From: Amaranthus tricolor
Taxonomy: Eukaryota > Streptophyta > Magnoliopsida > Caryophyllales > Amaranthaceae
Assembly (NCBI RefSeq): GCF_026212465.1
Contig: NC_080050.1
Coordinates: 28,025,570 to 28,089,569, forward strand
DNA length: 64,000 bases
Reading direction: 5' to 3'
Position numbers and translations under genes: made by a program. Positions 13,501-24,755 of this stretch are shown here, one piece after another; within the stretch, counting starts at the first letter, position 1; every line of letters starts with the position of its first letter. The notes below the pieces were generated by a model, which did not search any database, was not told the origin of the DNA, and worked only from the letters and a program-made list of their open reading frames with translations.

Positions 13501-14664
13501 AAAAGACCATGTACCTTGGAATGCCCTTCCTGGCCGAATGGGTGCGTAATAAAGGCCACATTTGGAAATCTCAGATCACTGCAGCTAAAGGTATATTTCT
13601 ACATCAAGACTTTGCCTTAGGCAGCACTCATTGGAATGATGATGATGACGTTCGTTTTAGCTTAATGAACTCGTAATGTTCATGAACAGGTGCTTTTCAG
13701 CTGCTTCAACTGCAAGAAGATGTACGCCGCCAGTTTAAAATGGATGGTAGTGGCCCTGCAAATGACTTTGAATCTCATATACAACTCAACAAAGACATAC
13801 TTATGAGCTCATTGTGGAAGTTGAATGTTGTTGATATAGAAATGACTCTATTACATGTTTGCCAAATGGTCAGTATCTGATAATAAACTAGTTTCATCTA
13901 GGCGTACGAGTTACAGGGGGGTGTCAGACAATTTTCGCTTATTTAGGTACAAATAGATGGTTGGGTGGTCACTGGTCAAACCCTCCAAAATGCAAATGTT
14001 CGGTAAATCAACTGGTCAAATCAGACATTAGTTAATCAATTCAGTCACTCCAATTGTTTATCAGTTATCGGTTTTATCCTAGTTTATCTGAGGGTGATGG
14101 CTCTTGAATCAACGTGCAGGTACTACAGGAAAAGAACGTCAAGAAAGAAGAACTCAAAGTTCGCGCTTTAGCCCTTAAATTACTCGGGAAAATCTTTCAG
14201 GTTCAACATTCACCCATAAAAAAATCCGATTTCATGAGTAATAAAACTTGTTCAGTTTCTCCTGTTGCATTGTCTGCTAACATTGTGATCTGTGTTTGTT
14301 GATCAGAGGGAAAAACTGGCTCAAGAATCTGATTCATCTAAGAAGAAAACAATAGCAGACATAAGTGATGATGACAGTGATTCAGATGGCAGTTCTGAAG
14401 AGGATTCATCTCGTATGCTAAGCTATCGTACTCCTATGTTAAGTCAGGCACGTTCCATAAGCTTCGATGCTGTCATATTTTTCGATGTTTCCCACGAACA
14501 CACACACACATACATACCTACATACATAAATATTTGATTGCATAAGATATATACGTGAATCTTGCCTCTTTTTTCCATTACAGGGAATCGGGAGGCTATT
14601 CAGATGTCTATGCAACCCCGCGTTTGATGTAGATGACGATGAGATTGTGTACCGGGGAAAATGA
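10581..14664 (+). CDS. DnaJ-X domain chaperone (dnaJ 10-like)
   Basis: Exons: 10581-10667, 11016-11075, 11373-11455, 12208-12361, 12440-12569, 13432-13590, 13690-13868, 14120-14200, 14307-14447, 14584-14664; 1155 nt, 384 aa. The J domain lies at the N terminus (TEFYDVLGV start; HPD at residues 34-36, the Hsp70-stimulating tripeptide). It is followed by the DnaJ-X domain ([28 protein letters not shown] blocks) and an acidic Ser/Asp-rich stretch before a conserved end ([13 protein letters not shown]). Family members are co-chaperones of Hsp70; there is no G/F or zinc-finger region, so this is a type III (DnaJC) protein. Length is close to Arabidopsis dnaJ 10 (about 398 aa). Introns 4 (AAG|GCAAGT) and 9 (CAG|GCACGT) need GC donors to keep the conserved protein. 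Introns contain several mobile repeats. Confidence 0.93.
10800..10960 (+). repeat. Dispersed CGGGT-rich repeat, copy 1 (DnaJ intron 1)
   Basis: Contains the ordered blocks CATTCGGGTTATCGGGTTGATTT, TTTTTACATAATAGTAAATC, AAGTAGGGTCAAATCGGATT and CGGTTATAA. The same blocks, in the same order, occur at 16812-17030 and 63080-63245, so this is one repeat family of unknown class. Confidence 0.6.
11098..11345. repeat. Possible hAT-type MITE in DnaJ intron 2
   Basis: Contains GTGTTTGACAAAACAA near the left end, and repeated CAGCTGGTT / CAGCTAGTCAAATCAG blocks also present at 13911-14090 (intron 7). Similar GTCAAACAC and TGTTTGGCAAATTG ends occur at 22040-22095. Termini and target duplication could not be fixed. 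Confidence 0.4.
12558..12905. repeat. Tandem duplication across exon 5 / intron 5 border
   Basis: The exon 5 end and donor GCTAATGCAGGTAATCG recur about 155 bp downstream (12714-12730). After them GTAAGAG-GGATCA, ATGAAACACA, ATTTTTCCAACTTTTTT and GAAAATGACT also recur in order. The second copy thus carries a decoy donor preceded by an exon-like GCTAATGCAG. Confidence 0.8.
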
Positions 14665-15318
14665 GTCTGCACAACCAATACGAAAGTGATATATGTACCA
14701 AAAGAAAGCTAGAGCCTTTATTTGCTTGCATATAGTTACCCAAAAGTTGATGGTTTTTTCCCCAAAACATATTTATTTGATCTTTATATGGCATCTTCAA
14801 AAAAGAAGATGCTAGCCATATATTATATTGTAAGTGTTCAACCTGTTGTTTTGAATAGATCTTCCTCTACAATTTGTCCTCTCATTAGTTGACTGTCAAA
14901 AGAATTATAGTCTGTTAAGTGATCAACTCAACTAAAAGCTTAAGCTGTTGGTTGACATGCCCCGTCACATTGAAGCCCTTTGGGCTAGTAGTATAGATGT
15001 AGCACAGACACTCCTCATACTCGGCGGCTTTTGATACCATATCAAGTAACCAACTCAACCAATAAACTTAAGCTTATGATTGAAGCCCCATAATATATGA
15101 TATATTATATAGTCTAATATAGTCTATTACCATAAAGTTGGAATCAGTTCTACAAAGTATAAAGTTGTGAGTTGGTCTTGCATCATATGAGCATATGCTC
15201 TTTACAAGCACATGATTTTTGATTCTCATTTAATTTGTTGGAATGAAGTCATGAAACAGTTTTATGCTCCTTAGAGAAGACTTTAAAAAATGGAAACAAT
15301 CAGTGGGTGATTTTTTTA

Positions 15319-15601
15319 GAATAATTTGCGAGTTACAGCTTTTAAGTTTTAAATTTTTGTGAATTATAACTTTAATGATTAGTTTTTGCAAATTACAGCC
15401 ACTTAACCTAAAATCCGACCACAAAATATCAAAGTCTACACCGTTTCGGTCAAATCACATAATTCCGACCACTCAATTTAAAATTCCGACCGAAAATGGT
15501 CGAAATTCTGTGACTTGGCCTGATTGTCGTAGACATTGATATTTTGATAACTGTAATTAGCAAAAATGTTAAACTTTAATGCTGTAATTTGTAAATTCTT
15601 C
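15319..15601. mobile_element. MITE with GAATAATTTGC terminal inverted repeats
   Basis: Left end GAATAATTTGCGAGTTACAG; the right end in complement reads GAAGAATTTACAAATTACAG. The inverted similarity continues for about 50 bp (TTTAAGTTTTAAATTTTTG against TTAAAGTTTAACATTTTTG). T-rich flanks (TTTTTTTA / TTTTTTATA) could be a target duplication. The interior has repeated CCGACC motifs around 15415-15500. Noncoding. Confidence 0.65.
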
Positions 15602-16811
15602 TTTTTTATATTTCGAGGTAAAGATAATCTCTTATAGGCAAAAGGGAGAGAGGAAATGGATCTTCACATGGACAGTGAGAGTTAAACATTTATCATATAT
15701 ACGAACGGAGAGAAAGCTGGTGAGCTTAAAAAATACCTTATATCACTATAAAAGAATTGCCAATTGATGGATTCAAAGCAAACTATGAACATAATAAACC
15801 TAATTTTAATGGTTGTCATCTTCTAATAATTGGTTATACCGATAATGATTTATTCTCATGTTTCATTCAGATATGAGTTAGCAAGGAACGTAAATTTATA
15901 ACTATTAGCAAGAAATTCAAGAACAATCAATTTGAACGAATTTTCAAATGAAATCATCTAGAATAACTTTTATTTGCTTTGTCCCTAAGAGATGAGATTG
16001 CAATATCAGCATAAGCATTAAAAAATTAATAGAAACTTTTAAATTAAGTAGATAGTACTAAAAGTTAGAAATCCAAAAATATGTTCATAGAAACTAATAA
16101 AAGTTGTAAAGAGTGATCCTAAAATAAAATTATTATAAAATTTAAAAAATATATTTAAATAGAAAATATGACAAAGATATAGTTACGACCTAATTCAGTT
16201 TTGATATTATTGAGATAGCTATCACAAGTTGAAGAGTATATTCAAATGATTCCTACTTCCTAGTACAGTTGCCCTGACATTGGCCCCACCTCCCAGGCAC
16301 CCACAACCTCAGAAAAGCAGATTAATTCCCAATTAGCACATCTTGATAGTGAAGGCTAATGACCTCACAAAGTGGGTTGTAATTGTTTCTCATAAAAATC
16401 TACTCCATTTGAGGCTTTTGAGCTATCAATAATGTCAAAATTTGTATAGATGCGCATGTCCAATTAGTCTAGGAGTAGATATTTTGATGGTATTTGACAG
16501 CTGAATCAATTCTCTTGGCTTGGGTTTATTCATTTCTTAGGATTGCTAATGTCACAACAAAACGAACACTTCCCTCTGTTTTATTATACTTACAACTGAT
16601 AGTAACATTCTCCCACATAATATAACACAATCAGTTAATAATACAATTAGAGGAACTCGTAGTTGTAGGGTCGCATGGATATCACAACCGCTTTTGATAT
16701 GATACGATTTAACTCACTCAGGTCTCAACATTCGCCCTTACTCTTTCAATAATAAAAAACGTTTTATTATTATCTTTTGAATTGTAATTTGCAAGGTTAA
16801 AAGGGTACTCC

Positions 16812-17030
16812 TAAAGGGTGTTCAGTCGGGTTAAAATGGTACTTCTAAAGGGTGTTTGTTCGTATTATCGGATTGATTTCAAATCAAGTGTTTTAAGTCG
16901 ATTTAAAATTGAATTTTTTGTTCATATAGGTTTTTACATAATTGTAAATCCATTTTTAAGTCGGATCAAATCAAATTCAATTATAAAATCGGACGAATAT
17001 CAAGTTATCAGATTTATTTTGATCACGTCT
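16812..17030 (+). repeat. Dispersed CGGGT-rich repeat, copy 2
   Basis: Shares GGTGTTTGTTCGTATTATCGG, TTTTTACATAATTGTAAATC, AAGTCGGATCAAATC and AATTATAAAATCGGA blocks with the copies at 10800 and 63080. Noncoding. Confidence 0.6.
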
Positions 17031-17405
17031 TCTCCCTAGTCCCTACTAGTTTTGCATGCAAAACCAGAATGATAGCATAGAAGAGTGCCAAAGTGGACCC
17101 CATCTGAGACAAACTTACCTGCAATAAAGAGGGCACAGAAAATAACAGCTAAAACATTTACACAAATCATGGACCACCCATTGAAACACATTGTTTACAA
17201 GTCCTACAAAGCTTCAACAAACTACAACAACATAAAAACAATACTCCATTTTCAGTCAATTCTGTATTAACTCTAGCTTTCATGGTTGTAGAGTTTAAAA
17301 ACAACATTGATAGTACAAAACATTTTCCTAATACTAGCTTGAATTCGACTGGAAAACGACTTTATATACAGGAGGATGAAGATGACACGAGAATCGAACA
17401 ATCTC

Positions 17406-20400
17406 TTAATGAGCGGTTGTACTTGTAGCACGATGTGCTTGGACAGCGCAGGCACAATGCACGGATGTCAAATGCAGACAGCCGCTTATAATAAGAGAGT
17501 GTCGGCCAGGACAGGTGTGAAGGGCTGGAAAGGAATCACAAACTGCCTGGACAGCAGGAGGTGTGAGAGCAGTGCACTGACTAATGTTGAGGTTTCTGAG
17601 ACCGTCATCTTCGTATCTGCTTTTGATCGATTGCCATACACCGTGCTTGTTTCTGACACGACTATGGGCAAGAGAATACATTGCTCGATCCGTTATGTTT
17701 TGGCAATAGTAGAGACCAAGTGATCGAAGGTGAGGGCATCCATTGGCCAACGCTATCACGCTCTCATCTAAAACATGCATAATTGTCGATAAATGATCAA
17801 ACCGAAAAGTACAAGCGTGTCTTGCCGGTTTAATTCCATTTAATAAATATTAAAAGACTCCCACCAAGGTGGATTTACGGGCTAGCCCTTAAACATGCAT
17901 ATGATTTAACAAACAATGAACTCAGATAATGAACAATGAACAATACTCTGATCAAAGAAAAACAGAAAGAGCTAATGTATTGGGACTTCGAAAGTGAGCT
18001 TCTACCGGAAAGAGATATTACCTGTTATAAGTACACAACCACACAAGTCGAGGGCCCTCAGATTTGGGCAGCCATATGCAAGACTTGTCACACCCAAATC
18101 CCCGACATTTTCACACCATCCGAGATTGAGAGTCTGCAGCTCCTTGCAGTTATATGCAATCGACTACGTGCAAACATTTAACATTTAGACAAGAAATACA
18201 GTATTAGAATAAAAATACAGATCAACTTAAGGCTATAAATATACCTGCAATGCCTTGTCCGTTGCAGCTCTAACGCACCCACAAAGATTTAACGACTTAA
18301 ACTTTTTGCAAAAGCTAGTTAAATACGCAAGTGTAGCATCAGTAAAAGCCGAGCACCCACTAATGTTGAGCTTCGTAAGATTTGGACATCCGTGAGCCAA
18401 GGCATACAGAGAACGATCAGTCAGCTTGAAGCATTTGCTCAAGTCAAGCTCCTGTAGGTCATGACAGAAGTTCGCTACAGTCTCAACAGCATTATCCTCA
18501 AGTTGTGGTTTATCTTGACGAAGTATCAAACTCTGCAAATTTGTGAATTTCGGCACAAGAGACAGGACTAATTGGTTCATGTCGTTCTTGCACCTACAAC
18601 GAGCATTTAATTCCGATGTTAGTGACACTAACAGATTTGTTCTCAACATAATCCAACTCAACAAGAACAACATGCACACAGATGAAATTATTGTGCGGGT
18701 ATTTTTTTTCATCAATCATAGCAACGTAGGGAAAATTCGCCGTCAAAACTCATGGAAAAATGTCGGCACTTCTTGTGAAACAGGTTTATACATGTAAAGC
18801 CAAACCCTATTTGAAGAAACATGCATTCTTCAAGACAGTTCAAGCTAAATTATCCCAAATTAGATAAGAAAGTGTTTTACACATGAAAATCCTGTAACAA
18901 CCCGTCTTGTACGAGACCGTCTCACAGTGAGACGATCGCAAAACAAGAAGCACATAAGCTTAAAGTTTCTATTATTAGTTTAACCAAAGTATAGGGATGT
19001 CACGGTGACGCCATCTCATACAAGTATTTGTGAATCCAGAATATCACTTATTTCTAAATACAGGAAGAAAGATGAAAGTATATTGCAGTGATAAATATTA
19101 AACTCCACCACAAATAGGCAGAGTTTTTTTAATCAACCCAATGTTACATACCATAGTGCACAAACACGGTTTCAATCACAATCTTGGTAAGTCACAAAAC
19201 GGGTTTTGCAGTTAATGTGGATTATTCCTCTGTTTTCTCAGCCTATATTTCGGTTGGAGTAAGCTCAAAAAACTTTACAATACAGTCAAATAAAGTGAAA
19301 TGAAAGACATTATTTACAATGGTACACACAGAAAACCAGACATAGAAAGAGATAAACACGACATGCTGCACAATCAGCAAGCATACTACAGAGAAATACA
19401 TATCAGTAACAATGTGTAAATCACGATGGTCTTTTGAAAGAGGGTCAGATGTTAAAATGCAAATGATCAAATCTGATAACATGCCTTCACAAAACAGCAG
19501 AAGATTTACAACGCAAGGTTCAAATTTACATTCTATTGGTATGCTCAACCAAGAACCTATACAAAATCAGGGATTCGAAAATACAAAGATCATACACATA
19601 AGCACACCATAACCATACTTGAAAGTTAACAAGATTGCAACTGAAAGAGAAGTCAAACAGAAATAGTCTTTTCTCTTCATCTAAACAACAAATTAAATGA
19701 TCTTTTGTTGAGGCAAAAGAATGAAAACCAAACAGAACTAGCCATTTTTTATGCTTTTAAACTAGCCGAAAAAACCAATTGTTTATAGAGATGTTTGTAA
19801 ATCTAGATATTGGTTGTTGGCTATTATTAGAAAAAAAATAAGTCAATAAGTCAAAAGCCAACAAGAACAAAAAAAAAAAAAAAAGAAGCTAAATGGAGTA
19901 CCTTTTATTATGGCTTAAAAGCCCGCTTTTTCAGCTTTTAAGCCTTTTTAGACTATCCAAAAGTCAAACAAAAAGCCATGAACCCAACACCCCTGTCTCA
20001 CCACTCTCACTTGAATCTTTGGGCTAGAAATATATATGCAACACATACACTTTATATACATAATACTAAATATTTTACATAAAATGAGAAAATAGTCTAT
20101 CATATTGGCTATTGATACCATATCAAGTGAACAAACGCAACCACCAGCTTAAGCTAATGGTTGTAATCCTATAACATGTTACACATTCTATCAAACAACC
20201 AAGCAATAAAAGAAAGAAATTAACATTTAGCATGGGCAGAAGGTATACCATGAAAGGCAAAGATGAGTAAGCCCAAGGCAAATAGCTTCCCTCCATCCAC
20301 TACATACACCAGAAGCCCTGATGACAGTCTGATCATCAACAAGCTTCAGAATTCGAAGGAGCAACTCCATAGGAATATCCTTCCATTCAGCAGTCATCTC

Positions 20401-20451
20401 GGTAGCCATCTCGCCGCCACCAATACCACCATCAAGGGTACTGAATACCAT
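17406..20451 (-). CDS. F-box/LRR protein, SKP2A/SKP2B type
   Basis: Coding exons on the minus strand: 20451-20249, 18593-18245, 18163-18022, 17767-17406; 1056 nt, 351 aa, all GT-AG with matching phases. The F-box is at residues about 22-55 (EWKDIPMELLLRIL ... GVCSGW). It is followed by cysteine-containing leucine-rich repeats (LQELDLSKC, LTKLNISGC, LNLCGC, LNLGWC, LDLCGC, LGLYYC, LNISQC) and the conserved tail CDSFPALHTC-GRHSL. Arabidopsis SKP2A/B (about 360 aa) are substrate receptors of SCF ubiquitin ligases that act on cell-cycle factors; the same role is inferred here. The start is taken as the ATG at 20451. An in-frame TGA lies 14 codons upstream, at 20491-20493, with no ATG between, unless a further 5' exon joins near AAG|GAG (about 20487). 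Intron 1 (1.65 kb) holds a MITE-like segment. Confidence 0.9.
19740..19995. repeat. MITE-like inverted repeat in SKP2-like intron 1
   Basis: Contains TTTTATGCTTTTAAACTAGCC at the left, ATAAGTCAAAAGCCAACAAG in the middle, and GGCTTAAAAGCCCGCTTTTTCAGCTTTTAAGCC on the right. These are inversely related motifs typical of hAT-like MITEs in plant introns. It also contains an A run (19869-19883). Limits are approximate. Confidence 0.4.
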
Positions 20452-22830
20452 CAGCTTCTTGAAGGATTCCAAGTCCTCACTCCTTAGTCATCCTTGCTTT
20501 GTCATTTATCAAAACTTCTCTAAAGTTGTACTTTTCTATCACCCTACAATAGACAAGTATAAGGGGGAAATCAATACCCTTCAAATAAGACTACAACTAA
20601 ATAATCAGTCCCTTCTTGCCCAAAGTAAACAAGAATCTTTTTTCCAAAAAACCCATCAATGCAACATGCTAAAAACAATAAAGAAAGGAAATGAAAATGA
20701 AAAATCTTTTTTCTTTTCATGAGGGTATGATTAAAATCAATTGTTTGATATAATTATCTGAAACAAAATTAGCAGAGACTAAAATATAGAAAATTGTCTT
20801 AAGCTAGATTACAAGACTAATTCTTTATGATTACTTAGTTCAAACATGCAAAATAAAACCAAGTTCAATCAAGCAAACAACTTTCAGAGAATAAAACCTT
20901 CTTTCTTCCTCTCAAATCAATTTAATTTATTTACTTCTTTCCTAATCTCTGTTCCTCTAATAACCCATCAAAAACCAAGCAAAATAAAACCCAATTTCAT
21001 GAAATGATCATGAAATCCATCAAATACACAAAGAAATTAAATTTAAGTTGATGATCATCATAGCCAAAAATTCCACATGCCCATAAAAATTCATAAGAAA
21101 GTCAAAATTAAAAACAAACTGGAATCATAATAAGTCTAGAAAGAAAGATAAAAGGTCAAACCTTTTGGAAAAAATGAAGAATTTTGAGCTGGGAATTTTC
21201 TTGAGGAAACTTTGATAAATGTAGAAAATTAATTTGACAAGGCACAAATTAAAATATTTGTGCCTACTTTGAATTGGGAAGAGATGAGACATTTAAAGAA
21301 GCTAAAGGATAGCTAAAACCGTAGTAAACAAATCCAATGGTATCAAACATCGCCACGTGGATGGTTGAGATGATAAGTACGAGAGTGGGTCCCACTTACA
21401 AAACTTGTTTGATGGATTTAAGGAGAATGGATTGCTATGAGGTAAAGAGAGAATATTTTTATAAAAAAACTGAAATGATGAGAGAGATCAAGAAGTGAAG
21501 GAAGATTCCAGAGATTAAATATGTCTATAATCGTAACCGCTAGCAACGAAAAGCTTTTTATTTTATTTCACTAACACTCGTTACGTAATACGTTAATATT
21601 ATTTGTAATTAATTTTATTTTGGTAATTTTGACTATGTATAATAAATAATATAGTTATGAAATTTTGTTTTATCTTTTTAATTTTAGTTTTTAAATATGT
21701 AATTTTTATAATTTTTTGTTCAGTTAAAGTAAAGATATTAATATCTGAATATACATTTTGACGCTAATGTGGGTGCCAATGGTGCTAAATGTTTGAGAGT
21801 GGTGGCAAGGGACAGTTCAAGCCAGTTGATGGCTAGTGCTCACCGAGTTAAAGCTTATTGGCTGCCAGAGTTGTGTGAGCTCAAAACTGCTGTGTATGGT
21901 GTTGAAATGGTAATCCGCATGGGAAACTCTCATATTGTTCTTGAAGGGGCCAACGTCGCTTAAATAATAATTAGCTTAAATAATTGATTTAACAGTTACA
22001 AATAATAATACTAGTTGATCAAATAAGCTAATTAACTAAACGAGTTAATTGTCAAACACCTGCAACAAGTGTTTGGCAAATTGACAATTAGTTGTTATTT
22101 GTTGGTTTATTTGATCAGATGGTGACATTACTAGATTTTTTGTTTGATTTTTAGGCTAGTTGCAAAACAACTATTAATGAAAAAGCTAATTAAATTAAAT
22201 CATAATTTTGGAATTTATTAAAAAAACCAAAGAGTTAAATGACTAAAATATTTAATTAGCTTAATAATTATTTACTAAACAAAGAAAAGATGAGAGGAGA
22301 ATAAAGGAAATTAGCTGTACGTTTTGTCATGCATGTGTAATGTGATGTTTTGAGATAAACACGGATATCATGGGACTATGGTTGTACATTTTTGAATAGT
22401 TAAATTAAATGTACACTTTTGGGTTCGTCCCAAACAAGCGTAAAAGGATGTTAGGTTACATTTTTTATGTGTTTAAGCTTCTCAACAAAGGTCGAGCAAA
22501 GTATTTTGAGGTTTAGTTTATTTTTTTATAAATTTTAAAATTTAGAGTCATTTATAGTGATTTTCTTAAAATTCAGGTTTAAAGATTATTGCTGTAGTTC
22601 AATTTTCACTTGCTAAAAACTCCATAATAAGCGTGTTTGCTGTGAGTGAACTTAAGTGATTTATAAATCACCATAAAAAAACAAAAGACATAATAATACA
22701 ATAAATAAAACAAGAAAAAGATAAAATAAAACACCAAAAATCTACCCATAAGATTAGGCCACATAGTGTGATTTACGTCTTTCGCAAATAACCGTGATTT
22801 ACCCAAAACTTCCTCTTATTATTATTATTA
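20452..22830. other. Upstream region of SKP2-like gene and intergenic repeats
   Basis: On the minus strand a donor-like AAAAG|GTTTGA near 21164 could end a 5'-UTR exon. The segment 21300-21540 contains CCACGTGG (a G-box core, about 21354-21361). At 21750-21963 there is an RNase H-like fragment, and at about 22010-22270 a MITE-like sequence (TGTTTGGCAAATTGACAATT). The remainder shows nothing recognisable. Confidence 0.4.
21751..21963 (+). pseudogene. RNase H-like (RVT_3) fragment of a retroelement
   Basis: The frame reads DAN followed by VVARDSSSQLMASA and AYWLPELCELKTAVYG-EM, then SHIVLEG, before a stop. This matches the plant 'reverse transcriptase-like' RNase H family (PF13456), in which DA(S/N) and ELKA are conserved. 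Only about 70 residues remain, with no start, RT or flanking gene. Interpreted as a fragment of a non-LTR retrotransposon or a captured RNase H-like domain. Confidence 0.6.
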
Positions 22831-23764
22831 GGAAAAATTGTTTCTAAAAAGCCAATCTTTTGGCCATATGCAAATAAAGGGTCATAAGACAACCTTTGTC
22901 TCATTTTTGCAATTAAAGATATAGCAGGTAAAGCAACCCTACTGTGATCGGTTAACTCGAGTTCCTTAAAAAAACAGAAATAAAGTTCTTAAAAAAAGCC
23001 CTTGTATACCTCTATCTCCATTGCACTTATTAGCTAAACTCATCAAATAATCTATGGATAAATCATCTGGATCTACCTCCATTATTCTACCAAAACCACT
23101 AACATAACTAATACTACCTTTAGCTTCCTTGAATTTACCCTCATACCAAATTCTAATGGACACCTTTTTATTTATTATGTTCACAATTGCAAAAAAATCC
23201 TAATTTCTAATGTGTTTAACCAAATTCCACCATAAGAGAGTAAATTCCAACAATTACTAAGCAAATTCCAATAATTAATAAGCAAATCAACAATTATCAA
23301 TAATAAGACATCAATTGCAGAATTTTAGAGTTAGAAATTTGCTTAGGTTGTGATAAATTAGTGGAAATCAACTTTGCCCTAAAATTGCATTTGTGTCGCC
23401 ATTGGAGAAGAATTAAAGGGACCGATTTTTTGGGTCGAAGATGCGGCAACTGGTTTGCCCGGGGGTTGAAGATGCAGCAACTAGTTTTTTCGTGGGTTAA
23501 AGATGCGAAATTAAGGTGGAAGATGCAACACTGTTTTCGTGGTTTGTAAGGAAATAGGAAGATATTTGTGAATTTTGAAATAAAGTGGTGATGACAGGGA
23601 CAAATATGTATGGGTAGGTATGCAAAATAAATGCTAACCGGCTATCAGTAAATTATCTCTTTAATTGCAAAAATGAGACAAAATTTGTCTTTTTATTGAT
23701 AAATGAAACGTTGAGCTTCATTTACAGATGGTTAAAAAGTTGGCTTTTTAGAAACAATTTTTCC
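22831..23764 (-). mobile_element. Non-autonomous Mutator-like element with PB1-like ORF
   Basis: Near-perfect inverted ends: left GGAAAAATTGTTTCTAAAAA, right its complement, both continuing as GCCAA. Flanks TATTATTAT (left) and TATTAGTAT (right) may be a 9-bp target duplication with one mismatch. Inside, a minus-strand frame (23184 down to about 22990) encodes VSIRIWYEGKFKEAK then SYVSGFGR-MEVDPDDLS. This is the PB1-like N-terminal domain common in plant MULE proteins. No DDE catalytic region is present, so it cannot mobilise itself. About 934 bp. Confidence 0.75.
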
Positions 23765-24456
23765 ATATTAGTATTGTATTTAAAGAATATACGAAGAGAA
23801 ATTAGGTGTTGGGCATTTAGTGTATCCAACTATTATGTAGATGTGTAATAATTAAGCTTTAAAAACAAGGCAGATTCAACTCCACGAGCGTCGAGCGGCG
23901 ATTATTTGACAGGTAAAAAAAAAACAAAAGACTCAGCCCTATCAAAATAAATCCGAATTTGAATTCAAGATTTATTGTCATCTCAAGACATAGACATTAA
24001 TTAAGATCATTTCACTGAATTTTCTTCAACCATTGTAAGTTAAAAATTCGCAAAATACTTATAAGTTTTTGATCAATTATTATAAGTTATTCACGCATTT
24101 TCCAAGTTCTTCCATTGTTCATCTATCTTTCAACTTTTCTTAATGCTTGGAATCGTTATATACTTGATTTTATTCTCATTCAAAGCACCATGTGGGGTAG
24201 AGTTGTTTATAGGCGGGTTATCCGTCAGGTTTGACGATCTACCCGACTAGAAAAATGAATGAGCTTGAATAATGTTTTTCGAAAAAAGTTAATATTTAGA
24301 TGGGTAATACCCGCACAGCTGAAAAAGTTTCTAAAACAACTTCATTAATCAGAATAACAATTGAACTATAATTCAAGATTGTAACATTAAAGGATGATCA
24401 CCGATCAACGTTTAAAAGTCAAGGTCTCAACATTTGTGTGCTTTACTTTTATTTTT

Positions 24457-24755
24457 AGGAAAAATTACCGTGAATAATACAACCTTTTGTGAATTTTCCT
24501 ACAATAATACGAACTATTGATTAACCATAAATAATACCAACTTAAAGGGGAGTTTCCTAGAAAATTCCTTATATGTTAAAAATCAAATTATGGGTGATTA
24601 TAAGACAAAAAATTGGTAAATTAGTTAATAAACTAAAGTTGATATTATTTTAGGAAAATACCATCCTAAGTTGGTATTATTCTTGGTTAACAAATATTTG
24701 GTATTATTGTAGGAAAATTAACAAAAAAATTGTATCATTCAAGGTAATTTTTCCT
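24457..24755. mobile_element. MITE with AGGAAAAATTACC ends
   Basis: Left end AGGAAAAATTACCGTGAATA and right end ...AAGGTAATTTTTCCT are inverted repeats. Similarity continues inward for about 85 bp (AATAATAC-AACCTTTTGTGAATTTTCCTACAATAATA against its complement). It is flanked by direct TATTTTT (24450-24456 and 24756-24762). 299 bp, noncoding. A related half-copy seems to lie at about 48335-48450. Confidence 0.8.

Larger units (their letters stand above)
14665..17405. other. Intergenic region between convergent DnaJ and SKP2-like genes
   Basis: Contains both 3' untranslated regions, a TIR-bounded MITE (15319-15601), and a copy of the CGGGT-rich dispersed repeat (16812-17030). The rest is AT-rich with no recognisable coding sequence on either strand. 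Confidence 0.6.

Noticed and set aside
17376..17723. 115-aa plus-strand frame over the SKP2-like last exon
   Set aside because: It is the reverse shadow of the conserved minus-strand LRR exon.
23361..23549. 62-aa plus-strand frame inside the small MULE
   Set aside because: It lies in the noncoding part opposite the PB1-like frame, with no recognisable domain; probably chance.
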